NCBI RefSeq assembly: GCF_013341275.1
Contig: NZ_CP054476.1
Location: 1,501,501 to 1,565,500, forward strand
DNA from: Methyloligella sp. GL2
GTDB lineage: Bacteria > Pseudomonadota > Alphaproteobacteria > Rhizobiales > Methyloligellaceae
DNA length: 64,000 nt
Direction: 5' to 3'
Under the pieces are notes generated by a model that was not told the DNA's origin, made no database searches, and saw only the letters and a program-made list of their open reading frames with translations. Shown here piece after piece: positions 26,244-35,066 of the stretch; within the stretch, counting starts at the first letter, position 1, and each line of letters starts with the position of its first letter. The position numbers were made by a program, and so were the translations under genes.

Positions 26244-26594
26244 TCAGAGTTTGAGTCCGAACCGCTTCAGCGCTTCCAGCATCAGGAAATACGCCGCCAC
26301 GGTCAGGGCGATGGAGATGCCGAGGCTGAGATAGAACTCCACCCCCCGTCGAAGCAGCAGGGGCAGGGCGATGAACAGCACCAGAGAGGGCAGCACCAGC
26401 CAGACGATGCCGGAGGCGAGCGAGGCTATCTTCTCCACGTCCTTGGTGTCGATATAGAGCCAGATCATGGCCAGCACCGAGACCAGCGGGATGGAGGCGA
26501 GGATGGCCCCGGCTATGGCGTTGCGCTTGCCGATCTCGGAGATCAGGACGATCAGCACGCTGGTGATCAGAAGCTTGAGCGCGGCATAGGCCAT
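26244..26594 (-). CDS. DUF3147 family membrane protein
   Basis: 116 residues from the ATG at 26594 (MAYAALKLLITSVLIVLISE). Four hydrophobic helices fill the chain (about 4-22, 28-48, 62-82, 90-108), with KRNAIAGAILASIPLVSVLAM typical of DUF3147. Inner membrane, function unknown. The open frame continues upstream through the ndk region only as antisense. Divergent from ndk, 153 bp apart. Confidence 0.8.
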   Translation of the reverse strand: MAYAALKLLITSVLIVLISEIGKRNAIAGAILASIPLVSVLAMIWLYIDTKDVEKIASLASGIVWLVLPSLVLFIALPLLLRRGVEFYLSLGISIALTVAAYFLMLEALKRFGLKL

Positions 26595-26747
26595 AAGCGG
26601 TCTCGTGGGTGCTCCGATGGGCTTTCTCGTGGGCTTTCGACGGGGTTGAGATCCTGTTCTGTGACCGCGGCGCCGTGCGGCTTGCCGCCCAACGGCGCGG
26701 CAGCTATAAGCCGCCCAGAGTCTAGAGGTTTTTAGAGGTATTTGGCC

Positions 26748-27170
26748 ATGGCCACCGAACGTACTTTGTCCATCATCAAGCCCGACGCCACCGAGCGCAA
26801 CATCACCGGCAAGATCATCACCAAGCTGGAGGATGCCGGCCTGCGGGTGATCGCCTCCAAGCGCGTCTGGTGGAAGAAGAAGGACGCCAAGGAATTCTAC
26901 GAAGTTCATAAGGAGCGCCCCTTCTACGAGGAGCTGGTGGCCTATATGACGTCCGGCCCGATCGTGATCCAGGTGCTGGAGGGCGAGAACGCCGTTGCCA
27001 AGAACCGTGAGGTGATGGGCGCGACCAATCCGGTCGATGCCGAGCCCGGCACCATCCGCAAGGAGCTTGGCGTCAATATCGAGCGCAACTCCGTGCACGG
27101 CTCCGACAGTGTCGAGAACGCCAAGAAGGAGATCGATATGTGCTTCTCCAACAAGGAGCTCGTGGGCTAA
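26748..27170 (+). CDS. ndk: Nucleoside diphosphate kinase
   Basis: 140 residues from the ATG at 26748, the usual length; AGAGG lies upstream. It equilibrates NTP and NDP pools with a phosphohistidine intermediate, His117 in [21 protein letters not shown] and [16 protein letters not shown] are family signatures. Followed by a cluster of palindromes and terminators. Confidence 0.97.
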   Translation: MATERTLSIIKPDATERNITGKIITKLEDAGLRVIASKRVWWKKKDAKEFYEVHKERPFYEELVAYMTSGPIVIQVLEGENAVAKNREVMGATNPVDAEPGTIRKELGVNIERNSVHGSDSVENAKKEIDMCFSNKELVG

Positions 27171-27210
27171 GGCGCTTGGCCCACCGATTGGCCTGAGCGC
27201 AAGGCCTGCT

Positions 27211-27233
27211 CCCTCCCCCTGGAAGGGGGAGGG
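27211..27233. repeat. C/G-rich palindrome
   Basis: CCCTCCCCCT and AGGGGGAGGG form a perfect 10-bp stem around a 3-base loop. A similar palindrome (8-bp arms CTCCCCCC / GGGGGGAG, loop TTTCA) occurs at 27297-27317. Such paired C-run/G-run palindromes are a frequent intergenic repeat type in alphaproteobacteria. Confidence 0.7.
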
Positions 27234-27251
27234 TCGGGGTGGGGGTCGGAA

Positions 27252-27277
27252 GCGGCGGCTGAAGACCGCCGCGTTTT
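27252..27277 (+). terminator. Intrinsic terminator of ndk
   Basis: GCGGCGG (27252-27258) pairs with CCGCCGC (27266-27272) across a 7-base loop and is followed by GTTTTA. It lies about 80 nt after the ndk stop. Confidence 0.65.
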
Positions 27278-27382
27278 AGATGCGCCCCCCCTCTAGCTCC
27301 CCCCTTTCAGGGGGGAGGACCGGCCATGCTCCTTTAGCGGGCGCCATGTGGTCTCGCGCCATGCCATCTATCGTCGGAATCA

Positions 27383-27415
27383 AAAACGCCGGGTCTTGAG
27401 CCCGGCGTTTTGTCG
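27383..27415. terminator. Bidirectional intrinsic terminator
   Basis: An 11-bp perfect stem (27383-27393 with 27401-27411, core CGCCGGG / CCCGGCG) with a 7-base loop has an A-run before it and a T-rich run after it. It sits just past the stop of the converging P450 gene (27440) and can also stop read-through from ndk. Confidence 0.88.
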
Positions 27416-27439
27416 TTTGGAAGTCTTGAAAGCGGCTCG

Positions 27440-28813
27440 CTAAGCGCCGGCCTCGATCGGCTTGATGCGGAAGGGGAGCCCGCCGCGCGGCGTTAGGGTG
27501 ACGGTGGCGTTCAGCCTGGGCTGTCCTTCGCCGACATATTCCGGCGTGAAGCGGCGCAGCAGCTGCACCAGAGCCAGGGTGTTCTCGATCTGGGAGAGCG
27601 CCCCGCCGATGCAAGCGCGCTTACCGGCCGCGAAAGGCAGGTAGCTGTATTTGGCGCGTTTTTTCATGCGTTCGCGGGAGAAGCGCTCCGGATCGAATGC
27701 CTCCGGATTGGTCCAGTATTTTTCGCTGTGGTGGAGGATGTAGGTGCAGACCACCACCTTGTCGCCGGGGTTGATCTTCTGGCCGTCGATCTCATCCTCT
27801 TCCTGAGCGATGCGGATCAGGGCCCAGACCGGCGGGAACATGCGCATGGTCTCCTGGATCACCATGCGGGTGTAGGTGAGCTGGTTGACCTCGTTCCATT
27901 CCGGATCGCGTTCGCCGCAGACGGAGCGGACTTCCTCGCGGATGCGCTCGCGGGACTCCGGATGCAGGGATAGCAGATAGAGCGACCAGGCCAGGGTCAG
28001 CGCCGTGGTCTCGGTGCCGGCCCACAGATACTGCTTCATCTCGTCGATGGCCTGGCGGTGGTCGAACTCCGGGAAGTCCGGGTCGTTCGCCGCATCCTCG
28101 ATCATGCGCAGCAGGGTCTTTTCGCGGTGCTCCAGAATGCCGGAGCCGATCACCGAGTCGGGCACGCCGTCCCAGACTTCCATGGCCTTGGCCACGTCGC
28201 CCTGGGTGATCTCCTCAAGCTCGCCATTCACCTTGTGCAGGCGGATGGATTTGTGGTTGCCCACATCGGTGTAGGTCTTCACCTGCTGGAAGATGAAATG
28301 CGGGTTGAACGGCATCTCGCGGTCGAACAGCGCCTTGCAGACCATGTCGGCGGCGAGCGTCCAGGTCTCCTCGACCATCTCCACCGTCTCGCCGGATTTC
28401 GCCAGCTCTTCCCACCGCGCCATCTTTCCGCGGATGGAATCCATCAGATAGGGGAAATACTGCTCGAACATCGCCGGGTGGAAGGCCGGCTGCTGCGGCG
28501 TGCGCACCTTCTGCCAGAGCGCACCGTCGATGGTGATCATGCTCTTGCCGAAGATCGGGCGCAGCCCGTCGAAATATTTCGTGTAGTTGTCGGCATTCTC
28601 CACCAGCACGCGCTGGGCGTGCTCCGGCTTGCTGAGCAGCACGATGCGCTGGTTCTTCAGATTGACCGGAATGATGCCGTTATATTTGTCGCTCAACCGC
28701 ATCAGAACCTGCATCGGGTTCTCTTGGGCAAGCAGTGGCGAGAGTTTGAACCAGATGCTCTGCTCTTCGCCTAGACCATGTGATGGAGCGTAGGTGACGG
28801 TCATGTCCACCAT
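27440..28813 (-). CDS. Cytochrome P450 (second)
   Basis: 457 residues from an ATG at 28813 preceded by GAAGG; a GTG two codons earlier is possible. P450 hallmarks: I-helix AGTETT, ETMRMFPPVW as the ExxR helix, and FAAGKRACIGG with the haem Cys near residue 401. The sequence differs clearly from the P450 at 20144; its CYP102/CYP4-like spacing suggests a fatty-acid or terpenoid hydroxylase class (inference). No redox partner is nearby. A bidirectional terminator ends it. Confidence 0.92.
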   Translation of the reverse strand: MVDMTVTYAPSHGLGEEQSIWFKLSPLLAQENPMQVLMRLSDKYNGIIPVNLKNQRIVLLSKPEHAQRVLVENADNYTKYFDGLRPIFGKSMITIDGALWQKVRTPQQPAFHPAMFEQYFPYLMDSIRGKMARWEELAKSGETVEMVEETWTLAADMVCKALFDREMPFNPHFIFQQVKTYTDVGNHKSIRLHKVNGELEEITQGDVAKAMEVWDGVPDSVIGSGILEHREKTLLRMIEDAANDPDFPEFDHRQAIDEMKQYLWAGTETTALTLAWSLYLLSLHPESRERIREEVRSVCGERDPEWNEVNQLTYTRMVIQETMRMFPPVWALIRIAQEEDEIDGQKINPGDKVVVCTYILHHSEKYWTNPEAFDPERFSRERMKKRAKYSYLPFAAGKRACIGGALSQIENTLALVQLLRRFTPEYVGEGQPRLNATVTLTPRGGLPFRIKPIEAGA

Positions 28814-29103
28814 GTACACCTTCCCCTTTTGATGAAGCCCCTGGTGCGGGTCACCGCATATTCACCGGTTGCGATATTGTTGCGCAGCGGAAGCGGCTTC
28901 GTCATGTGCTGGTGCCGGCATTTCCGCATTTGAACAAGCAATAGGCACCGTTGAAAGATTTAGATTGTCCTCTAGCACCGCGGGCGCCGGATTGTCTATG
29001 TCGCCAAGGCCGCAGTCTGACCATTATGTTGCCATGTGGTAACTATGCGCTCCGCGACGATACGCGCCGGGTTTGGGCCGTTTTTGCTCGGGCCGGTCCG
29101 CCG
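28814..29103. other. Intergenic region upstream of the second P450
   Basis: About 290 bp between the P450 start and the purN stop, both on the minus strand. I see no gene, tRNA or strong hairpin. The P450 promoter should lie in the first 100 bp, but I cannot pick it out. Confidence 0.35.
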
Positions 29104-29754
29104 CTAGGGACGGTCGAAAGGCGGAGATTTCGTGGCAATAGCTTGATTTACGACGATTTTGTCGTCTTCAACGTAAACTTCGCCGGATGCCACACGGCGC
29201 AGCGCATGCGGGTAAAGCAGATGCTCGGCATCGAGCACCCTCGCCGCCAAACTGTCCGGCGTGTCATTATTTAGCACCGGCACGACGGCCTGATCGACGA
29301 TCGGCCCCGAATCCATCTCGAAGCGCACGAAATGCACCGTGGCGCCGGAAACCGTCATTCCCGCCTCGATCACCCGCTCATGGGTGTGCAGCCCCTTGAA
29401 GGCGGGGAGCAGCGAGGGATGAATGTTGAGGTGGCGGTTGCGCCAGCTTTCGACGAAGCCTTCGGTGTGCAGGCGCATGAAGCCGGCATTGCAGAGGAGA
29501 TCGAGCTCGGCCTGTTTCAGCAGCATGTCGAGAGATGCGTCGAACTCCTCGCGGCTGTCGAATAGGCGGTGATCGAGGGCGATGGTCTCGATGCCGGCGG
29601 CGTCCGCCTTGGCGAGGCCCGGCGCGTCGGGCACGTTGGAGACCACCAGCGCGATCTCGGCCGGGTAATCCGGCTCATGGCGGCTCGCCTCGATCAGCGA
29701 ATGCATATTGCTGCCGCGGCCGGAAATCAGCACGCCGACGCGTTTCTTTTCCAT
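29104..29754 (-). CDS. purN: Phosphoribosylglycinamide formyltransferase
   Basis: 216 residues from the ATG at 29754. PurN transfers a formyl group from 10-formyl-tetrahydrofolate to GAR, the third step of purine synthesis. The catalytic triad is present: Asn110 and His112 (RHLNIHPSLLP) and Asp148 (EMDSGPIVDQ); GVLISGRGSNM is the phosphate-binding start. It begins 5 nt after the purM stop in the usual purMN order. The frame is open upstream only through overlap with purM. Confidence 0.96.
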   Translation of the reverse strand: MEKKRVGVLISGRGSNMHSLIEASRHEPDYPAEIALVVSNVPDAPGLAKADAAGIETIALDHRLFDSREEFDASLDMLLKQAELDLLCNAGFMRLHTEGFVESWRNRHLNIHPSLLPAFKGLHTHERVIEAGMTVSGATVHFVRFEMDSGPIVDQAVVPVLNNDTPDSLAARVLDAEHLLYPHALRRVASGEVYVEDDKIVVNQAIATKSPPFDRP

Positions 29755-29759
29755 CGGCG

Positions 29760-30884
29760 TCAGGCCTCGAAGCGCAGGCTGTTCTGATAGAGGACGGCCG
29801 GTCCGTCGCCGCGCGGGGCGAGGGTGCCGAGCATCACCGGCGCTTCGCCGCCTGCGCGCAAGGCTTCCGTCACCGCATCTGCCTCGGCGGCGCTGGCGAC
29901 GATGATGAGGCCGATGCCGCAATTGAAGGTGCGCAGCATCTCCGCATCGTCGAGATGGGCACCGGATTTGAGCCAGCCGAAGACCGGCGGCACGTCGATA
30001 CGGTGAAGATCGATCTCGGCTGCGAGCGTCTCCGGCAGCACCCGGGGCAGGTTCTCGGTCAGACCGCCGCCGGTGATATGAGCCAGCGCCTTGACCGCGC
30101 CGGTGTCGCGGATCGCCTGCAGCACCGGTTTCACATAGATGCGCGTCGGGGTGAGCAGTGCTTTGCCCAGGCTGGTATCGGGTGCGAAGGGCGCCGGGTC
30201 GGTCCAGGTTAGCCTCACGCGCTCGGCGACGCGGCGGACCAGTGAAAACCCGTTGGAATGGACGCCGGACGAGGGGAGGCCGAGCAGCACGTCGCCGTCC
30301 GCAAGATCGGTGCGCGGCAGGATTTGCTCGCGCTCCACTGCGCCGACCGAGAAGCCGGCGAGGTCGTAATCGGCCTCCGCGTAGAGCCCGGGCATCTCCG
30401 CGGTCTCGCCGCCGATCAGGCCGGCGCCGGCCTGGCGGCAGCCTTCGGCGATGCCGGCGACGACTTGCGCCGCATGAGCCGGATCCAGCTTGCTGGTGGC
30501 GAAATAGTCGAGAAACAGAAGCGGCTCGGCGCCTTGCACGATCAGATCGTTGACGCACATGGCGACGAGATCGATGCCGACCGTGGTATGATCTTCCGCC
30601 TCGATGGCGAGCTTCAGCTTGGTGCCGACGCCGTCGGTGGCGGAAACCAGAATAGGGTCGGTGTAGCCGGCCGCCTTCAGGTCGAACAGGCCGCCGAAGC
30701 CGCCGATGCCGCCCATCACGCCGGGCCGCTTGGTGGCTTTGGCGAGGGGGCCGATGGCGTCCACCAGCGCATTGCCCGCATCGATATCGACGCCGGCATC
30801 GCGGTAGGTCAGCGGTTTGGATTTATCGGCGTTGGTGGGCACCGTCACTCCGGGCTTTCGGGGGCTTTGCGGCTTCTGGCGCAT
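29760..30884 (-). CDS. purM: Phosphoribosylformylglycinamidine cyclo-ligase
   Basis: 374 residues from the ATG at 30884; a GTG at 30848 would remove 12 residues that lie before the family's usual start. AIR synthetase motifs are complete: [52 protein letters not shown] and [13 protein letters not shown]. It closes the imidazole ring in purine synthesis with ATP. First gene of the purMN operon. Confidence 0.96.
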   Translation of the reverse strand: MRQKPQSPRKPGVTVPTNADKSKPLTYRDAGVDIDAGNALVDAIGPLAKATKRPGVMGGIGGFGGLFDLKAAGYTDPILVSATDGVGTKLKLAIEAEDHTTVGIDLVAMCVNDLIVQGAEPLLFLDYFATSKLDPAHAAQVVAGIAEGCRQAGAGLIGGETAEMPGLYAEADYDLAGFSVGAVEREQILPRTDLADGDVLLGLPSSGVHSNGFSLVRRVAERVRLTWTDPAPFAPDTSLGKALLTPTRIYVKPVLQAIRDTGAVKALAHITGGGLTENLPRVLPETLAAEIDLHRIDVPPVFGWLKSGAHLDDAEMLRTFNCGIGLIIVASAAEADAVTEALRAGGEAPVMLGTLAPRGDGPAVLYQNSLRFEA

Positions 30885-30944
30885 AACAATCGGCCCGAAA
30901 CGATTCAGTCAAGCAGAAGCTCGAAGCCTTCCCCGAATCGCGCC

Positions 30945-32156
30945 CTAATCGCCGTGGGCATAATAGCGCATCAGGTGATATTGCGCCCCGCTGGCGATTT
31001 CCGGATCGGAATCCTTGGCGAGCCGCGTCAGCACGGCGTCCATGCCTTCCACCTTCTCGTTCAGCTCGGTGGCGCACATCATGGCGATCCAGGCCCGGTC
31101 CGCCTCGATCAGCTTGGTGACGAAGGCCGGATCGGCGCAGTAATGCTCGTGCACGTAGAACCAGAGCGCCTGGGCGTTGGGGAGGTAGATCTCCTCCTTC
31201 TCAGGCGCGAGCCCGTCGAGCACCCAGCGGTCGAGGTCGAAGCCGGCGCCCTCCAGCCGCTTATCGGCCTTCAGCCCGTAAAGTCCCTGGCAGGCGCTGT
31301 CGAAGCCGCAGACGAAAGCGCCGCAAAGCTCGGCCCGGTAGCGCGGCCGCGCGGCGAGGTCCTTCAGCATATCGGCAAGCCGCGCCGCGCCGGGCTCTTC
31401 GTCGATGCTGTTGTCGTAGAGCCAGCCGAGATAGCGGGCGCTAGCCGCGGCGACCATCGGGTGGGGGTGATCGAGCAGCGACAGCACGTCCCCAGCGCAT
31501 TGCACCCAGGAGAGGGTTTCGTCTCGCTCTTCCTTGTCGTAGAGCCGGCCGGCCTGAGCGATCGCCTCCGCCATGCCGGGGGTGCCGAGGCTCTTGGCAG
31601 CAAGCTCGGCCATCCAATCTGCGACGACTTGTTTGAACACCGGATAGCCGTCGCGGCTGACATACCAGCAAAGCTGGAAATGGAAATTCGGATTTTCGTC
31701 GAAATAGGCCTCGTAAGCTTTTAGGAATGGGCGGATTTCTTGTGCTGCCGTTGCCTTGTCCCAGGGGATGTCGAGGGCCGGGGGAAGCTGGCTATCGTTC
31801 AGCCCCTCCGGCGTTTCTTTGTCTCCCGCTGCGAACCAGGCCCGGCGCTCGGCGATCCAGGCGCGGGTATGCGCGTTCCGGTCATACATCACCTCTTCGA
31901 TGTCGGAGCGGGCGCAGGCGGCGAGATGGCCGATTTGCCAAGCTTCCAGATCGCCGGTGAGATCGAGGGGCGGCTCGGCGCTGTCGAGCTGCAGAATCCG
32001 GTAGCAAACGGCCAGCAAATGGCTCAGCTCCGCGGCGGAGACGTCCGCGGGCAGTTTGAGGGCGCGGAAAGCGGCAATCAGCCGCTCATAGCTGTGCGGG
32101 GTCTCGGCAAGTGCCGCATCGAACTCGCAAAGGACTTCGCCGATGGGGGGTGGCAT
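30945..32156 (-). CDS. Conserved hypothetical, alpha-helical repeat protein
   Basis: 403 residues, soluble, acidic, without signal or membrane segment. The chain is predicted all-helical. Segments such as DVLSLLDHPHPMVAAASARY and MDAVLTRLAKDSDPEIASGA have the hydrophobic spacing of HEAT repeats. I do not recognise a family or catalytic motif. It may serve as a scaffold. It lies 60 bp upstream of purM on the same strand, but purM probably has its own start; linkage is uncertain. Confidence 0.7.
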   Translation of the reverse strand: MPPPIGEVLCEFDAALAETPHSYERLIAAFRALKLPADVSAAELSHLLAVCYRILQLDSAEPPLDLTGDLEAWQIGHLAACARSDIEEVMYDRNAHTRAWIAERRAWFAAGDKETPEGLNDSQLPPALDIPWDKATAAQEIRPFLKAYEAYFDENPNFHFQLCWYVSRDGYPVFKQVVADWMAELAAKSLGTPGMAEAIAQAGRLYDKEERDETLSWVQCAGDVLSLLDHPHPMVAAASARYLGWLYDNSIDEEPGAARLADMLKDLAARPRYRAELCGAFVCGFDSACQGLYGLKADKRLEGAGFDLDRWVLDGLAPEKEEIYLPNAQALWFYVHEHYCADPAFVTKLIEADRAWIAMMCATELNEKVEGMDAVLTRLAKDSDPEIASGAQYHLMRYYAHGD

Positions 32157-32339
32157 GCCGGATTCCCTCTGTTTCGGCCGTTTCGGCTGGAATTCGCGCG
32201 GCTTGATCCTAGACCGTTTAGCGTCATATTTCGGCGGAAATTTTCCGACTAACTCTGTGAGAGTCGGGGGAATCGGCGCATGCCACTTGTCAGTGCGGCG
32301 CGAATGGCCTTTGTATCGGCTCGGCCAGGGACTTAAGTC

Positions 32340-33602
32340 ATGAATGGACTTCGGCCATGGATAGACTTGGGTCCGGGAGATGAGGGGTTTTTGGGTTTGA
32401 GATACTTGGTTTTTCTTGCAGGGTTGGGGCTGGCGCTTGCCTGCGCCGGGCCGGCATTTGCCGCGTCCAGCCTCTATGACGTGGACAGTATCGATGTCGA
32501 CGTGACGGCGTCCGATGCCGTTGCCGCCCAGAAGAAGGCCATGGCCGAGGCCCAGGCCAAAGGCGCCGATATCCTGTTGAAACGTTTGGTCGCGCCGAGC
32601 GATTACGCCCAGCTGCCGAAACTCAGCGCTCAGGAGATCGAAGGGCTGGTCACCGGCGTCTCGATCCAGTCGGAGCGCTACTCCACCACCCGCTATATCG
32701 CCACGCTCGGGGTCAGCTTCAGCCCGCCTGCGGTGCAGCAGCTTTTGGCTTCGCGCGGGTTGATGATCAACGACCAGCGCGCGCCGGAGATCAAGATTCT
32801 GCCTATCGTTCTGAACGGTCAGGTGCAGGGCGACGATCCGTTCGGCTGGTATAATTCCTGGGCCAATCTCGACCTATCGCACGGATTGGCGCCGGCGACC
32901 GTGGTCACGCCGATCAACTGGCTCACCACCGAGCGGCTGGGCGCCATCCTCAATGGCGATTACAACGCGTTTCAGTTCCTGGAAAACCAGTATGGCGGCG
33001 GGCCGCTGGTGATTGCGATCGCCGAGCTCGGGTCGGATCCGGCCGTGGGCCAGGTGCTGGTCACCCGGCTCTATGGCGCCGACAGCACGGGCGACGTCGA
33101 TTCCAGCCAGATGGAGCCGATCGAGAACGGCGATATCCAGGCGGCCGCGCTGCGTGCGGCGCAGATGAATTACAGCGAGATCGAAAATCGCTGGAAGGCG
33201 ACCACCGCCCAGGTCTCCATGCAGCAGCAGCGGCCGCGCCGGCAAAAAAAGCGCGGCGGGTTCTTGAGCAATTTCTTCGGCGGGCAGGAGGAGCAGGTGG
33301 CAGCCCCGATGCCGCCGCCCATGCCGGCCGCACCGCCGCCGATGGAGATGCCTGCCGCGGCGGCCAAGCAGAATATTTCGGCGACGGTGGAATTCGCCGG
33401 CCTCGATGGCTGGCAGCAGATGCGCCAACGGCTCAATTCGGTTCCGGGGGTGGAGAGCCTGGCGGTGAATTCGCTGTCGCCCAACAATGCCTTCGTCACT
33501 TTCGGCTATGCCGGTTCGATGCAGGCTTTCGAGGATCAGCTCGCCCAGAACGGCTTCTATCTGGAGCAGGGCATGAGCGGATATGTGGTTCGGTCCTATT
33601 AA
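32340..33602 (+). CDS. Exported DUF2066 domain protein
   Basis: 420 residues. A signal peptide (about 20-41, YLVFLAGLGLALACAGPAFA) is preceded by a rather long N-region, so the true start may be an internal TTG near 32396. The mature part begins with a DUF2066-type domain (YDVDSIDVDVTASDA, AQAKGADILLKRLV). A basic stretch (RPRRQKKRGG, about residues 299-308) and a Pro/Ala/Met-rich linker separate a C-terminal BON/RRM-like domain (WQQMRQRLNSVPGVESLAV). Periplasmic; function unknown. DUF2066 genes often sit just upstream of pgsA-hda, as here. Confidence 0.82.
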   Translation: MNGLRPWIDLGPGDEGFLGLRYLVFLAGLGLALACAGPAFAASSLYDVDSIDVDVTASDAVAAQKKAMAEAQAKGADILLKRLVAPSDYAQLPKLSAQEIEGLVTGVSIQSERYSTTRYIATLGVSFSPPAVQQLLASRGLMINDQRAPEIKILPIVLNGQVQGDDPFGWYNSWANLDLSHGLAPATVVTPINWLTTERLGAILNGDYNAFQFLENQYGGGPLVIAIAELGSDPAVGQVLVTRLYGADSTGDVDSSQMEPIENGDIQAAALRAAQMNYSEIENRWKATTAQVSMQQQRPRRQKKRGGFLSNFFGGQEEQVAAPMPPPMPAAPPPMEMPAAAAKQNISATVEFAGLDGWQQMRQRLNSVPGVESLAVNSLSPNNAFVTFGYAGSMQAFEDQLAQNGFYLEQGMSGYVVRSY

Positions 33603-33700
33603 CAAGACCGAAGCTGCGTGGAGTTTAGAGTAGGACCGTTAGGGGCGATGCGGATCTGCTACGAAGCAGTCCGAACAGCCATGAGAACGGCGGTTAAGAC

Positions 33701-34318
33701 GTGATCGTGAACATTCCAAATGCCCTGACGCTGGTGCGCATCGTGCTCGTGCCATTCGTCATCTGGTCGATTATCGCCGGTGAGATGACGCTTGCTTTCA
33801 TGCTGTTTGTTGTCGCCGGTATCTCGGACGCGGCGGATGGCTATATCGCCAAGCAGTTCGGCTGCCAGACCGAGCTCGGCTCCTATCTCGACCCGATCGC
33901 CGATAAGGCGCTGCTGGTCAGCATCTATGTGACGCTCGGGCTCTCCGAGCAGCTTCCGGTTTGGCTGGTGATCGCCGTGGTCAGCCGCGACGTGCTGATC
34001 GTCGGCGCCTTTATGCTGTCCTGGGTGTTGGGCCGGGTGGTTGCGGTGCAGCCAATCCTGATCAGCAAGATCAACACCTTTTCGCAGATCGTGCTGGCCG
34101 GGCTGGTGCTTGCGGAGCTCGGTCTCGGCCTGGGGCTGGAGCAGGTGGTGGCGGTGCTGATCTGGGTCACCGGTTTCCTCACCATCGTCTCGGCGGCGGC
34201 GTATTTCTGGGGCTGGCTCGGCCTGATGGCCCGCTACGAGCCGGTGCAGCCGCCGCGGCGCCAGCATCAGAGCGACGACCTGAAGGCCCCGCGCGGGTCG
34301 GGAGTGTCGACGTCGTGA
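33701..34318 (+). CDS. CDP-alcohol phosphatidyltransferase family protein
   Basis: 205 residues, GTG start (a second GTG two codons on is equally possible). Four to five membrane helices and the CDP-alcohol phosphatidyltransferase motif DAADGYIAKQF...G...LDPIAD. The usual Arg of DG(x2)AR is Lys here; the catalytic aspartates are intact. It makes a phospholipid such as phosphatidylglycerophosphate or cardiolipin from CDP-diacylglycerol. Its stop overlaps the hda GTG start by 3 bases. Confidence 0.88.
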   Translation: MIVNIPNALTLVRIVLVPFVIWSIIAGEMTLAFMLFVVAGISDAADGYIAKQFGCQTELGSYLDPIADKALLVSIYVTLGLSEQLPVWLVIAVVSRDVLIVGAFMLSWVLGRVVAVQPILISKINTFSQIVLAGLVLAELGLGLGLEQVVAVLIWVTGFLTIVSAAAYFWGWLGLMARYEPVQPPRRQHQSDDLKAPRGSGVSTS

Positions 34319-34989
34319 TTCGGGCGCAGCTGGTTTTCGACCTGCCGCACCGCACGGCGCTCGGCGCGGAGGATTTTCTGGTCAGCCAGTGCAACCGCCT
34401 GGCGGTGGAGATGGTCGATGCCTGGCCCGACTGGCCGCAAGGTATTCAGCTTCTGGTCGGTCCGCCGAAGAGCGGCAAGACCCACCTGGTGCGGGTCTGG
34501 CAGGCGCGTTCCGGGGCGGTGGCACTGTCTCCCGACGCGGCGAGCCTGACCGCGCTCGATACGCTGGAGGCGCCGGCGCTGGTGGTGGAGGATGCCGACC
34601 GGGCCGGCTATGACGACCAGACGCTGTTCCACATCATCAATACGGCGCGGGAGCGGAATATCCCGATGCTGATTACGGCGCGAAAGCCGCCCGCCCGCTG
34701 GGATGTTTCCCTGCCGGATCTTCTGTCGCGGCTGAACGCGCTGCCGCTGGTGGAGATCGGCGTGCCGGACGATGCATTGCTGAAGACGGTCATGCTGAAG
34801 CATTTCGCCGACCGCCAGCTCGATGTCGAGCCGAAGGTGCTGGATTACCTCGCCCTGCATGTGGAGCGCTCGCTCGAAGGCGCGGCCCGGGCAGTGGCGG
34901 CGGTCGACAAGGTGGCGCTGGCGACGGGGCGAAAGATCAGCCGGCAGCTCGCCGCCGAGGCGCTCCGAAGCGATCCTTCGGCGGGCTAG
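34315..34989 (+). CDS. hda: DnaA-related regulatory inactivator (HdaA-type)
   Basis: 224 residues from a GTG that overlaps the previous stop. It is a short AAA+ protein related to the DnaA ATPase domain but without the DNA-binding domain: Walker A GPPKSGKTHL (about 49-58), Walker B ALVVEDAD, sensor 1 MLITARKPP and sensor 2 ERSLEGAARAV. With the sliding clamp it stimulates DnaA-ATP hydrolysis, limiting re-initiation. The clamp-binding motif is near the N-terminus (QLVFDLP). Confidence 0.92.
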   Translation: MIRAQLVFDLPHRTALGAEDFLVSQCNRLAVEMVDAWPDWPQGIQLLVGPPKSGKTHLVRVWQARSGAVALSPDAASLTALDTLEAPALVVEDADRAGYDDQTLFHIINTARERNIPMLITARKPPARWDVSLPDLLSRLNALPLVEIGVPDDALLKTVMLKHFADRQLDVEPKVLDYLALHVERSLEGAARAVAAVDKVALATGRKISRQLAAEALRSDPSAG

Positions 34990-35066
34990 CCGGCCATCTG
35001 GCCCAGCGGAATCTTTGAGATTCCGGGCGCGGCTTGTAACAGCAATGATAACTTTGCTGGTGTAGG

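Noticed and set aside
35007-35025. CGGAATC / GATTCCG hairpin before ppk as a PhoB box or riboswitch
   Set aside because: No PHO-box repeats and no further structure; most likely a weak terminator after hda.
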